Positions 16,603-25,080 of a stretch of DNA of 64,000 nt are shown here, piece by piece (the first letter of the stretch is position 1; each line of letters begins with the position of its first letter). The notes beneath the pieces were generated by a model, which was not told the origin of the DNA, ran no database searches, and was given only the letters and a program-made list of their open reading frames with translations. This DNA is from Plantactinospora sp040120695 (GTDB lineage: Bacteria > Actinomycetota > Actinomycetes > Mycobacteriales > Micromonosporaceae), in the NCBI RefSeq assembly GCF_040120695.1, contig NZ_JBEEAC010000025.1, forward strand, positions 24,510 through 88,509. Direction: 5' to 3'. The translations under genes were made by a program, and so were the position numbers.

Positions 16603-16669
16603 AGATTCGCCGGCCTGACCGCCACACTGCCCCGACCGGACAGTGCCACGGTCTGCCCGAAGGGGTCGC

Positions 16670-19087
16670 ATGAAGAGCCAGTTGCCCGTGGCCGAGGAGG
16701 CCACGACGGACATCGCCGCGCCGTGGCGCGATCCGCGACTCTCCGCCGCCGAGCGGGCCGAGGCACTCATCCCCCTCATGACGCTGGACGAGAAGGTCGC
16801 CCAACTCGTCGGGGTGTGGGTCGGTGCCGACGCCTCCGGCGAGGGCGTCGCCCCGCACCAGTTCGAGATGATGGACGCCGCACCGGAGTGGGACGACGTG
16901 ATCCGGCACGGGCTCGGCCAGCTCACCCGCCCGTTCGGCACCGCGCCGGTCGACCCGGTCGCCGGGGCGCGCTCGCTGGCGGCCTCCCAGGCACAGATCG
17001 TCGCGTCCAGCCGGTTCGGCATCCCCGCCCAGGTCCACGAGGAGTGCCTCACCGGCTTCGCCGCCTGGCGGGCCACCGTCTACCCCGCGCCGCTGAGCTG
17101 GGGGGCCTCCTTCGACCCGGAGCTGGTCGAGGAGGCGGCGGGCCGGATGGCCCGCTCGATGCGCGCCGCCGGGGTGCACCAGGGCCTCGCCCCGGTGCTC
17201 GACGTGACCCGCGACTACCGGTGGGGCCGGACCGAGGAGACCATCGGCGAGGACCCGTACCTGGTCGGCACGATCGGCGCGGCGTACGTCCGGGGTCTGG
17301 AGGGCGGCGGTGTCGTCGCGACCCTGAAGCACTTCGCCGGCTACTCGGCATCCCGGGGCGGTCGCAACCTCGCCCCGGTGCCGATGGGGCAGCGGGAACT
17401 CGCCGACGTCATCCTGCCGCCGTTCGAGATGGCGCTGCGCCTGGGCGGCGCCCGCTCGGTGATGAACTCCTACTCCGAGATCGACGGCGTACCGGTCGCC
17501 GCCGACGAGAGCCTGCTGACCGGCCTGCTCCGGGACGAGTGGGGCTTCACCGGCACGGTGGTCGCCGACTACTTCGCGGTCCGTTTCCTGCAGACGCTGC
17601 ACCGGGTCGCCGCCGACGGCGGTGACGCGGCCCGGCTCGCCCTGCGGGCCGGGATCGACGTCGAGCTGCCCACCGTGGACGCCTTCGGAGCCCCGCTGGT
17701 CGAGGCGGTACGCGCGGGCAGGGTCGACGAGGCGCTGATCGACCGGGCCCTGCGTCGGGTGCTCATCCAGAAGGCCGAACTCGGCCTGCTCGACGCGGAC
17801 TGGCGGCCGGTGCCGGACGACGTCGAGCTGCTGCGCCTGGACGACGAGGTCAGCCAGGACGTCTCGCTGCGGCTGGCCCGGGAGTCCGTCGTGCTGCTGC
17901 GCAACAGCGACGGCGTGCTGCCGCTCGCCCCGCGCCAGCGGGTGGCGCTGGTCGGCCCGCTCGCCGACGACCCGATGGGCATGCTCGGCTGCTACACCTT
18001 CCCCGCCCACATCGGGGTGCGGTTTCCCGAGCACGGGCTCGGGGTGGAGATCCCCTCGCTGCGCGACGCCCTCGGCCAGCTATACCCCGGGCTGCGGTAC
18101 GCGCCGGGCTGCGACATCACCGGCGACGACACCTCCGGCTTCGCCGACGCGGTGGCGGCGGCCCGGGAGTCCGACGTCTGCGTCCTCGCCGTCGGTGACC
18201 GGGCCGGCCTGTTCGGGCGGGGCACCTCCGGCGAGGGATGTGACGCGGTCGACCTGCGGCTGCCGGGCGTACAGGCCGAGCTGGTGACGGCGGTGCTCGC
18301 CACCGGTACCCCGGTGGTGCTGGTGCTGCTGGCCGGCCGGCCGTACGCCCTCGGCGCCGAGTGCGACCCAGCTGCCGCCGTCGTGCAGGCGTTCTTCCCC
18401 GGCCAGCGGGGCGGGCAGGCGCTCGCCGAGGTGCTCACCGGCGCGGTGAACCCGTCCGGGCGGCTGCCGGTGAGCGTCCTCCGGGACACCGGCGGAGTGC
18501 CCGCCACCTATCTGGCCCCGCCGTTGGGTCACCGTTCGGAGGTCTCCTCGGTCGACCCGACCCCGGCGTTCCCGTTCGGGCACGGGCTGAGCTACACGAC
18601 CTTCGAGTGGGGTGCCCCGGAGGTCGTCGGGCCTGACGGGCTGCCCGGGGCCGACCCGGACCGGGTGACCGGCTGGCCGGTCGACGGCGAGGTGACGGTG
18701 CGGATCCCGGTGCGCAACACGGGCTCCCGGGCCGGCACCGAGGTGGTGCAGCTCTACCTGCACGATCCGGTCGCGCAGACCACCCGGCCGGTGGTCCGGC
18801 TGGTCGGCTACACCCGGGTGCCGCTCGCGGCCGGCCAGGCGGCGTACGCGACGTTCGTGGTCCCGGCCGACGTCGCCGCCTTCACCGGGCTGCACGGCCG
18901 GCGGATCGTCGAGCCGGGCGACGTGGAGCTGCGGTTCGGCCGCTCCAGCCGGGACCAGGTCGCGGCGATCCGGCTCTGCCTCACCGGCCCCGAACGCGAG
19001 GTCGGCCACCTGCGCCGCCTGCTGTCGCCGGCCCGGGTCGAGCCGGCCCCCACGTTCCCGTCCACCGCTGCGGAGGTACGAGGATGA
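16670..19087 (+). CDS. GH3 beta-glycosidase, probable beta-xylosidase
   Basis: The 805-aa protein has the GH3 barrel (LIPLMTLDEKVAQLVGVW; GVHQGLAPVLDVTRDYRWGRTEETIGEDPYLVG; ATLKHFAGYSAS with the substrate-binding Lys-His), the nucleophile Asp300 in GTVVADYFAV, the C-terminal alpha/beta sandwich (SVVLLRNSDGVLPLAPRQRVALVGPLAD) and a fibronectin-III-like end (FGHGLSYTTFEWGAPEV to FGRSSRDQ). No signal peptide is present, so it acts on imported oligosaccharides in the cytosol. The ATG at 16670 follows GAAGGGG. It is the first gene of the operon and its stop overlaps the permease start (ATGA). Beta-xylosidase is favoured over beta-glucosidase because GH39 and GH67 enzymes follow. Confidence 0.9.
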   Translation: MKSQLPVAEEATTDIAAPWRDPRLSAAERAEALIPLMTLDEKVAQLVGVWVGADASGEGVAPHQFEMMDAAPEWDDVIRHGLGQLTRPFGTAPVDPVAGARSLAASQAQIVASSRFGIPAQVHEECLTGFAAWRATVYPAPLSWGASFDPELVEEAAGRMARSMRAAGVHQGLAPVLDVTRDYRWGRTEETIGEDPYLVGTIGAAYVRGLEGGGVVATLKHFAGYSASRGGRNLAPVPMGQRELADVILPPFEMALRLGGARSVMNSYSEIDGVPVAADESLLTGLLRDEWGFTGTVVADYFAVRFLQTLHRVAADGGDAARLALRAGIDVELPTVDAFGAPLVEAVRAGRVDEALIDRALRRVLIQKAELGLLDADWRPVPDDVELLRLDDEVSQDVSLRLARESVVLLRNSDGVLPLAPRQRVALVGPLADDPMGMLGCYTFPAHIGVRFPEHGLGVEIPSLRDALGQLYPGLRYAPGCDITGDDTSGFADAVAAARESDVCVLAVGDRAGLFGRGTSGEGCDAVDLRLPGVQAELVTAVLATGTPVVLVLLAGRPYALGAECDPAAAVVQAFFPGQRGGQALAEVLTGAVNPSGRLPVSVLRDTGGVPATYLAPPLGHRSEVSSVDPTPAFPFGHGLSYTTFEWGAPEVVGPDGLPGADPDRVTGWPVDGEVTVRIPVRNTGSRAGTEVVQLYLHDPVAQTTRPVVRLVGYTRVPLAAGQAAYATFVVPADVAAFTGLHGRRIVEPGDVELRFGRSSRDQVAAIRLCLTGPEREVGHLRRLLSPARVEPAPTFPSTAAEVRG

Positions 19088-20079
19088 GTGCACCCACGGC
19101 CGCGGGCCCACCGCCGGTCACCGTCGAGCCCGATCGGCCGGGCAGTGGGAAGACCGGCCGCCGCTCCCGCAAACACCGCCGGACGTGGCGGCAGGCGATC
19201 CGCCGGGACTGGCAGCTCTACTCGCTTGCCATCCTGCCGTTGCTGTTCTTCCTGATCTTCCGGTACCTGCCGATGCTCGGCAACATCATCGCGTTCCGCC
19301 GGTTCCGGCCCGGCGGCAACATCTTCGGCGAGTACTGGGTCGGCCTGCGCTACGTGAAGATGTTCCTCTCCGACCCGACGTTCTGGGAGGTCTTCACCAA
19401 CACCCTGATCCTGGGCACGCTGACCCTGGTGGTCTGCTTCCCGCTGCCGGTCATCCTGGCGCTGCTGCTCAACGAGGTCCGGACCCGCAAGCTCAAGCGG
19501 TTCGTCCAGTCGGTCTCCTACCTGCCGCACTTCCTGTCGATCGTGATCGTGGCCGCGATGGTGATGCAGCTGCTCTCCACCGACGGCACGGTGAACCAGC
19601 TCGTGAAGCTCACCGGTGGCGACGCCATCCCGTTCCTGCAACGGCCGGAGTGGTTCCGGACCATCTACGTCACCTCCGAGGTGTGGCAGACGGTCGGCTG
19701 GGGCACCATCCTCTACCTCGCCGCCCTGACCACGATCGACGACAACCTCTACGAGGCGGCCCGGATCGACGGCGCCAACCGGTGGTGGCAGACCTGGCAC
19801 GTCACCCTGCCCGGCATCCGGCCCACGATGGTCACGCTGCTGATCCTCAACATCGGTACGTTCATGGCGGTCGGCTTCGAGAAGATCCTGCTGCTCTACA
19901 ACCCGTTGACGTACCCGACAGCGGACGTGATCTCCACCTACCTGTTCCGGATGGCGTTCCAGTCGAGCAACTTCAGCTACGCCGCCGCGATCGGACTGTT
20001 CGAGGCCGTGATCGGGCTGACCCTGATCCTGTCGGCGAACGCGATCTCCCGTCGCACAGTGGGGACGAGCCTGTGGTGA
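19084..20079 (+). CDS. ABC sugar transporter permease, LplB type
   Basis: The 331-aa integral membrane protein has a cytosolic Arg-rich N-terminus and six helices. The EAA loop is YEAARIDGANRWWQTWHVTLPGIRPTMVTLLILN. The PMLGNIIAFRRFRPGGNIFGEYWVGLRYVKMFL segment after TM1 is typical of LplB/YteP permeases that import uronate-containing or complex oligosaccharides. It starts at ATGA overlapping the GH3 stop and ends in an overlap with the second permease. Confidence 0.93.
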   Translation: MSAPTAAGPPPVTVEPDRPGSGKTGRRSRKHRRTWRQAIRRDWQLYSLAILPLLFFLIFRYLPMLGNIIAFRRFRPGGNIFGEYWVGLRYVKMFLSDPTFWEVFTNTLILGTLTLVVCFPLPVILALLLNEVRTRKLKRFVQSVSYLPHFLSIVIVAAMVMQLLSTDGTVNQLVKLTGGDAIPFLQRPEWFRTIYVTSEVWQTVGWGTILYLAALTTIDDNLYEAARIDGANRWWQTWHVTLPGIRPTMVTLLILNIGTFMAVGFEKILLLYNPLTYPTADVISTYLFRMAFQSSNFSYAAAIGLFEAVIGLTLILSANAISRRTVGTSLW

Positions 20080-21038
20080 CCGTGGACTCCCAAACCGCCC
20101 GGCCCGAGACCGCCGACCCGGAGCGGGCCGCCGAGCGGCTCGGCCGGCCCCGGCGACGGCGCGGCATCCAGGACACCCGGGGCTACCGGGTGTTCCAAGT
20201 GATCAACGCCATCGTGCTGACCGGGGTCGTGGTGGTGACGCTGTACCCCTTCCTCAACATCGTGGCCCGGTCGCTCAGCGACGAGGCGTACATCATCGCC
20301 GGTCGGGTGAGCGTGGTGCCGCGTGGGTTCAACACCGACACGTACCAGCTGGTGATGAAGGACTCGCTGTTCTGGACCAACTACCGGAACACCGTGGTCT
20401 ACACCGTCGTCGCCACCCTCATCGCGATGGCGTTGACCACCTGCTTCGCCTACGTGCTCTCCAAGCACCACCTCAAGGGCCGGACGGCGTTGATCGGCGT
20501 GGCGGTCTTCACCATGTTCTTCAACGGCGGCCTGATCCCCAACTACGTCCTGATCAGCAGCCTGGGCATGACGAACACCATCTGGGCGATCGTGCTGCCG
20601 AACGCGATCAGCGTGTTCAACCTGCTGGTCATGAAGGCGTTCTTCGAGAGCCTGCCGGTTGATCTGGAGGAGGCCGCCGCGGTCGACGGCCTGAACACGT
20701 ACGGGATCCTGCTGCGGATCGTGCTGCCGCTGTCGAAGGCGGTGATCGCCACGATGATCCTCTTCTACGCGGTCTCCTTCTGGAACTCGTGGTTCTCCGC
20801 CTTCCTCTACATGGATCGGCAGGATCTGCTGCCGGTCACCGTCTATCTGCGCAACCTGATCGCCGGGGCCGTCGGCGCGGAGAACGTCGGCGCCATCAAC
20901 GAGGCGAACGAGGTACAGGCCGAGGCGACGCTCAAGGCCGTGACCATCGTGCTCACCACCCTTCCCATCCTGCTGGTCTACCCCTTCGTGCAGCGGTACT
21001 TCGTGTCGGGCGTGATGCTCGGCGCGGTGAAGGGATAG
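20076..21038 (+). CDS. ABC sugar transporter permease, LplC/YtcP type
   Basis: The 320-aa protein has six helices and the EAA loop LEEAAAVDGLNTYGILLRIVLPLSKAVIATMILF. It also has the LplC-family signatures LYPFLNIVARSLSDEAYI, MFFNGGLIPNYVLISSLGM and a C-terminal VQRYFVSGVMLGAVKG. The GTG start overlaps the preceding stop (GTGA). It forms the heteromeric channel with the LplB-type permease. No ABC ATPase gene is present in the locus, so the pair presumably shares a general MsiK-like ATPase encoded elsewhere. Confidence 0.93.
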   Translation: MTVDSQTARPETADPERAAERLGRPRRRRGIQDTRGYRVFQVINAIVLTGVVVVTLYPFLNIVARSLSDEAYIIAGRVSVVPRGFNTDTYQLVMKDSLFWTNYRNTVVYTVVATLIAMALTTCFAYVLSKHHLKGRTALIGVAVFTMFFNGGLIPNYVLISSLGMTNTIWAIVLPNAISVFNLLVMKAFFESLPVDLEEAAAVDGLNTYGILLRIVLPLSKAVIATMILFYAVSFWNSWFSAFLYMDRQDLLPVTVYLRNLIAGAVGAENVGAINEANEVQAEATLKAVTIVLTTLPILLVYPFVQRYFVSGVMLGAVKG

Positions 21039-21094
21039 CCCGGCAGGCGGGGGTGAGCCGTCGAAACCACGAACCACCAGCGAAAGGAAGCCTG

Positions 21095-22735
21095 ATGTTC
21101 CAACGAGCCCGGCGCCGAGCAGCGGTGGTCGCTGCCGGCGCGCTCACGCTCTCCCTCGTCGCCTGCGGCAGTGGCGACGAATCCACGTCCGAGGACCTCT
21201 CGGAGAACCGGGTCGGCGCGATGGCCGAACTCGGCGTCAACCAGCAGTTCAAGGCGACCGAGCCGGTCTCCTTCTCCCTTCTCTACAACAACCACCCGAA
21301 CTATCCGTTGAAGGAAGACTGGCTCTTCTGGACAGAGCTGACCAAGCGGACCAACGTCACGATCGAGCCGGTCGCGGTACCGCTGAGTGACTACGAGCAG
21401 AAGCGCAGCCTGCTGATCGGTGCCGGCGACGCGCCCTTCATCATCCCGAAGACCTACCCGAGCCAGGAGGACACCTTCGTCTCCTCCGGCGCCATCCTGC
21501 CGGTCAGCGACTACCTCGACCTGATGCCGAACTTCAAGGACAAGATCGAGAAGTGGAACCTGGCTCCTGAGATCAACCAGCGCCGCCAGGCGGACGGCAA
21601 GTTCTACCTGCTGCCCGGGCTACACGAGAAGCCCTGGCACGACTACTCGCTGGCGATCCGGACCGACATCCTGCAGGAACTGAACCTGGAGATCCCGAAG
21701 ACCTGGGACGAGCTCTACACCGTGCTCAAGGCGATGAAGGCGAAGTACCCCAACACCTTCCCGTTCTCCGACCGGTTCAGCCAGCCCAACCCGGCCGGCA
21801 ACCTGCTGAACATCCTCGCCGCCTCGTACGGCCTGGAGGGCGCCGGCTGGAACTTCCAGCACGTCAGCTGGGACCCGAACGCCAAGAAGCTCTTCTACAC
21901 CGCGGCCAGCGACAAGTACCGGGACATGCTGACCTACCTCAACAAGCTGGTGAAGGAGGGGCTGCTCGACCCGGAGAGCTTCACCCAGACCGACGACAAC
22001 GCCCGGCAGAAGCTCGCCAACGGCAAGTCGTTCGTGATCAGCAGCAACGCACAGACCCTGGTCAACGACTACCGTCCGGACCTGGCGAAGACGCTGCCGA
22101 AGGCGACGCTGACCAAGATCCCGCTGCCGATCGGTCCGGCCGGCGAGATCAACCCGGCCAGCCGGCTGGAGAACGGCGTCATGATCTCCAAGAAGGCCCG
22201 GGACAGCAAGAACTTCGTCGCGATGATGCAGTTCATCGACTGGCTGTTCTACTCCGACGACGGGCAGACGTTCGCCAAGTGGGGCGTCGAGGGGACCACC
22301 TTCGTCAAGGACGCCGCCGGCAAGCCCACCCTGCACCCCGACGTCAACGTCATCGGGCTGCACCCCGACGCGCCCAAGCACCTCCAGAAGGACTTCGGGT
22401 TCTACAACGGCGTCTTCGCCTACGGCGGCAAGCCCGAGCTGGTGCAGGGCTTCTTCTCCGCAGAGGAGCAGGAGTTCCAGAAGGTGATGAACGCCCGGAC
22501 GCCGCGACCGGTGATGCCGCCGTTCCCGTTCACCGACGAAGAGCGCGAGCAGGTGTCGCTCTGGCAGACGCCGCTGAAGGACTTCGTCTACCAGGCGACC
22601 CTGCAGTTCATCCTCGGCCAGCGTGACCTCGCCCAGTGGGACGCCTACCTGACCGAGCTCAAGGGCAAGAACATGGACGCCTACATGGAGAAGGTGCAGG
22701 AGGCGTACGAGCGGTACCAGAAGGAACACGGCTGA
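21095..22735 (+). CDS. Extracellular sugar-binding lipoprotein, LplA type
   Basis: The 546-aa protein has a lipoprotein signal (RARRRAAVVAAGALTLSLVAC; lipobox LVAC with Cys near residue 25), then a large type-I/II solute-binding fold (VSFSLLYNNHPNYPLKEDWLFWTELTKRTNVTIEPVAVPLSDYEQKRSLLIGAGDAPFI). The 540-residue size is typical of binding proteins paired with LplB/LplC permeases. It is anchored outside the membrane and delivers oligosaccharide to the permeases. GAAAGGAAG precedes ATG 21095. Strong hairpins follow the gene. Confidence 0.93.
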   Translation: MFQRARRRAAVVAAGALTLSLVACGSGDESTSEDLSENRVGAMAELGVNQQFKATEPVSFSLLYNNHPNYPLKEDWLFWTELTKRTNVTIEPVAVPLSDYEQKRSLLIGAGDAPFIIPKTYPSQEDTFVSSGAILPVSDYLDLMPNFKDKIEKWNLAPEINQRRQADGKFYLLPGLHEKPWHDYSLAIRTDILQELNLEIPKTWDELYTVLKAMKAKYPNTFPFSDRFSQPNPAGNLLNILAASYGLEGAGWNFQHVSWDPNAKKLFYTAASDKYRDMLTYLNKLVKEGLLDPESFTQTDDNARQKLANGKSFVISSNAQTLVNDYRPDLAKTLPKATLTKIPLPIGPAGEINPASRLENGVMISKKARDSKNFVAMMQFIDWLFYSDDGQTFAKWGVEGTTFVKDAAGKPTLHPDVNVIGLHPDAPKHLQKDFGFYNGVFAYGGKPELVQGFFSAEEQEFQKVMNARTPRPVMPPFPFTDEEREQVSLWQTPLKDFVYQATLQFILGQRDLAQWDAYLTELKGKNMDAYMEKVQEAYERYQKEHG

Positions 22736-22739
22736 CCGA

Positions 22740-22822
22740 CCCGGTCCGGTCGTGACCCCGGCGGGCACGACCGGACCGGGCCTCGGCACAGCGGCCCGCC
22801 CCGCCCGACCGGGACGGGCGGG
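22740..22822 (+). terminator. Strong intercistronic hairpins after the binding-protein gene
   Basis: A perfect 15-bp stem (22740-22754 with 22766-22780, 11-nt loop; arms CCCGGTCCGGTCGTG and CACGACCGGACCGGG) lies 5 nt after the stop. A second hairpin (CCCGCCCG 22800-22807 with CGGGCGGG 22815-22822) follows. Neither has a U-tract. Partial termination or 3'-end protection that raises binding-protein mRNA over downstream enzyme mRNA is likely. Confidence 0.65.
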
Positions 22823-22849
22823 CCCGCGCAACACGGAACAGAGGACCAC

Positions 22850-24394
22850 ATGCACATCCGCGTACCGGAGCAGCCGATCGGGCAGCTGACCGACGCCTGG
22901 CGGACCTGCGTCGGCACGGGCCGCTTCGAACTGGCACTGCGCCGCGACTACCAGGACTCCCTCGCGCTGGTCCAGCGGGAGATCGGCTTCCGGCACATCC
23001 GCGGGCACGGGCTGCTCAGCGACGGTGTCGGCATCCACCGGCCGTACGAACACCGGGGTCAGCGCCGGATCCACCACAGCTTCAGCTACGTCGACCAGGT
23101 CGTCGACGCCTACCTCGACCTCGGTATCCGGCCCTTCGTCGAGCTGGGTTTCATGCCCGCCGCCCTCGCCTCCGGCGACCAGACCGTCTTCTGGTGGCAG
23201 GGCAACGTGACCCCGCCCCGCTCCGAGTCGGAGTGGACCGACCTGGTCAAGGCCACGATCGGGCACCTGGTCGACCGGTACGGCCTCGCCGAGCTGCGCC
23301 GCTGGCCGATCGAGGTGTGGAACGAACCGAACCTGGAGCAGTTCTGGCAGGGCGCGGACGAGCCCGGCTACCACCGGCTCTACGAGCTGACCGCGCACGC
23401 CGTCAAGGAGGTGGACGCGGACCTCCAGGTGGGCGGGCCGGCCATCTCCCCCGGCGCCGACGAGTGGCTGCCGCGCTTCGCCGACTTCGTCGCCGCCCGG
23501 GACGTGCCGGTCGACTTCGTCAGCAAGCACGCGTACACCTCCGGGCCGGCCCAGCACGTGCCGTTCGGGGTGCACCAGACGCTGGCTCCGGCGTCCCGGC
23601 TGCTGGAGCAGTTCGGCACGCCGAGAAAGCTGCTCCGGGACACCGCGCTGGCCGGGCTGCCGGTGCACATCACCGAGTTCAACTCGTCGTACCGGCCGGA
23701 CAACCCGATCCACGACACCGCGTTCCACGCCGCGTACCTGGCACCGGTGCTGGCGGCCGGCGGTGACCTGGTCGACTCCTTCTCGTACTGGACCTTCAGC
23801 GACATGTTCGAGGAGGTCGGCATCCCGACCTCGCTCTTCCACGGCGGCTTCGGCCTGCTCACCCACCGCCAGGTCAAGAAGCCCACCTACCACCTGTACG
23901 CCTTCCTGGCCCGGCTCGGCGACCAGGTGCTGGCCCGCGGCCCGGACCACCTGGTGACCCGGGACGCCGCCGGCCGGATCGCGGTGCTCGCCTGGGCACC
24001 GGTCGACGTCACCGGGGCGGCACCGGTCGACCGGCACGCGGTGGCGCTCTCCGTACCGGTCGGACCGCCCGAGGCGGCCTCGGCCTTCCTGCTCCGCTCG
24101 ACGGTGACCGAGGAGCTCGGCAACGCCTGGACCGCCTGGTCGGAGATGGGTCGGCCGCGATCGCCGCGCCCCGGTCAGCTCGACGCGCTGCGGGAGGCCG
24201 CCGAACCGGCCCGTACCCACCGGAACCTGCCGATCGTGGCCGGCCGGGTCGACCTCGACCTGACCCTGGCCCGGCACGAGGTGACCCTGGTAGAGATCAC
24301 GGCGGTGGTCGACGAGACCCCGCCGTGGTGGGACGAGGACCGGCTCCTCGGCCTGGCACCGCCGGAGGGTACGCCCGGGAAGGAGCGGGAATGA
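22850..24394 (+). CDS. GH39-family glycosidase, probable beta-xylosidase
   Basis: The 514-aa cytosolic protein has no signal peptide. GH39 signatures are present: IGFRHIRGHGLLSDGVGIH, ELGFMPAALASG, acid/base Glu159 in IEVWNEPNLEQFW and nucleophile Glu276 in VHITEFNSSY, followed by DSFSYWTFSDMFEEVGIPTSLFHGGFGLL. It releases xylose from xylo-oligosaccharides with retention of configuration. It complements the GH3 enzyme of the same operon and probably acts on products freed by GH67. The ATG at 22850 lies shortly after the hairpins with a GAGGACC ribosome-binding site. The stop overlaps the DUF624 start (ATGA). Confidence 0.88.
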   Translation: MHIRVPEQPIGQLTDAWRTCVGTGRFELALRRDYQDSLALVQREIGFRHIRGHGLLSDGVGIHRPYEHRGQRRIHHSFSYVDQVVDAYLDLGIRPFVELGFMPAALASGDQTVFWWQGNVTPPRSESEWTDLVKATIGHLVDRYGLAELRRWPIEVWNEPNLEQFWQGADEPGYHRLYELTAHAVKEVDADLQVGGPAISPGADEWLPRFADFVAARDVPVDFVSKHAYTSGPAQHVPFGVHQTLAPASRLLEQFGTPRKLLRDTALAGLPVHITEFNSSYRPDNPIHDTAFHAAYLAPVLAAGGDLVDSFSYWTFSDMFEEVGIPTSLFHGGFGLLTHRQVKKPTYHLYAFLARLGDQVLARGPDHLVTRDAAGRIAVLAWAPVDVTGAAPVDRHAVALSVPVGPPEAASAFLLRSTVTEELGNAWTAWSEMGRPRSPRPGQLDALREAAEPARTHRNLPIVAGRVDLDLTLARHEVTLVEITAVVDETPPWWDEDRLLGLAPPEGTPGKERE

Positions 24395-25080
24395 ACGACA
24401 CGAGGCGGGCCGACGCCCGGTTCGGTACCGGGCCGCTGTCCCGGGCCATGGCCCTGGTCTACACCCTGCTGGTGGTCGAGCTGCTGCTGGTACTGACCAC
24501 GCTGCCCGGCCTGGTCCCGCTCTTCCTGCTGGAGCGGCACGCCAGCAACCTTCCGCTGGTCGCGCTCTGCGCGCTGCCGCTCGGGCCGGCGCTCTCCGCC
24601 GCGCTCTACGCGCTGCGTCACCACCGCCCGGACCTGACCGAGTTGAGGCCGGCGACGCTGTTCTGGCGCGGCTACCGGGCCAACGTCCGGGGCGTACTGG
24701 CGATCTGGCTGCCCTGGCTGGCCTGGTTGACCATCGTCGCGCTGAACCTCAGCTACTTCGGCGCCGCCAACGTGCCCGGCTGGTGGCGGGTGCCGCTGCT
24801 GCTGGTCGCGCTCGGCGTCACCCTCTGGGGCGTCAACGCCCTGGTGATCACATCGTTGTTCCACTTCCGGGTCCGGGACGTCGCCCGGCTCGCGATGCAC
24901 TTCCTCGGCTACACCCCGGGGGTGACATTCGGCAACGCCTGCCTGCTGGTGGTGGCGGCCGGCGTTGTCTGGGTCTCCTCCGAGGCGGTACTCGGACTGC
25001 TCGGCTCGGTGCTGGTGCTGGCCCTGCTCCGCAACTGCCGCCCGCTGGTCAGCAAGGTCGAAAAGGAGTTCACCGGATGA
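24391..25080 (+). CDS. DUF624 (YesL-like) membrane protein
   Basis: The 229-aa protein has five or six hydrophobic helices, including VYTLLVVELLLVLTTLPGLVPLFLL near residue 25 and LPLVALCALPLGPALSAALYALRHHRPDLTE with the family's typical P-xxxAxxxALR region. YesL/DUF624 proteins sit in LplABC-type oligosaccharide loci; a role in transporter assembly or regulation is suspected but unproven. Both ends overlap their neighbours by four bases (ATGA), which places it firmly in the operon. Confidence 0.85.
   Translation: MNDTRRADARFGTGPLSRAMALVYTLLVVELLLVLTTLPGLVPLFLLERHASNLPLVALCALPLGPALSAALYALRHHRPDLTELRPATLFWRGYRANVRGVLAIWLPWLAWLTIVALNLSYFGAANVPGWWRVPLLLVALGVTLWGVNALVITSLFHFRVRDVARLAMHFLGYTPGVTFGNACLLVVAAGVVWVSSEAVLGLLGSVLVLALLRNCRPLVSKVEKEFTG

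Noticed and set aside
22740..22822. Hairpin region considered as a full rho-independent terminator
   Set aside because: There is no T-tract, and the GH39 gene is in the same catabolic locus and coupled onward; partial processing or attenuation fits better.
21620..24277. 885-codon minus-strand frame opposite the binding protein and GH39 genes
   Set aside because: Antisense shadow; no domain, and the plus strand encodes clear catalytic motifs.
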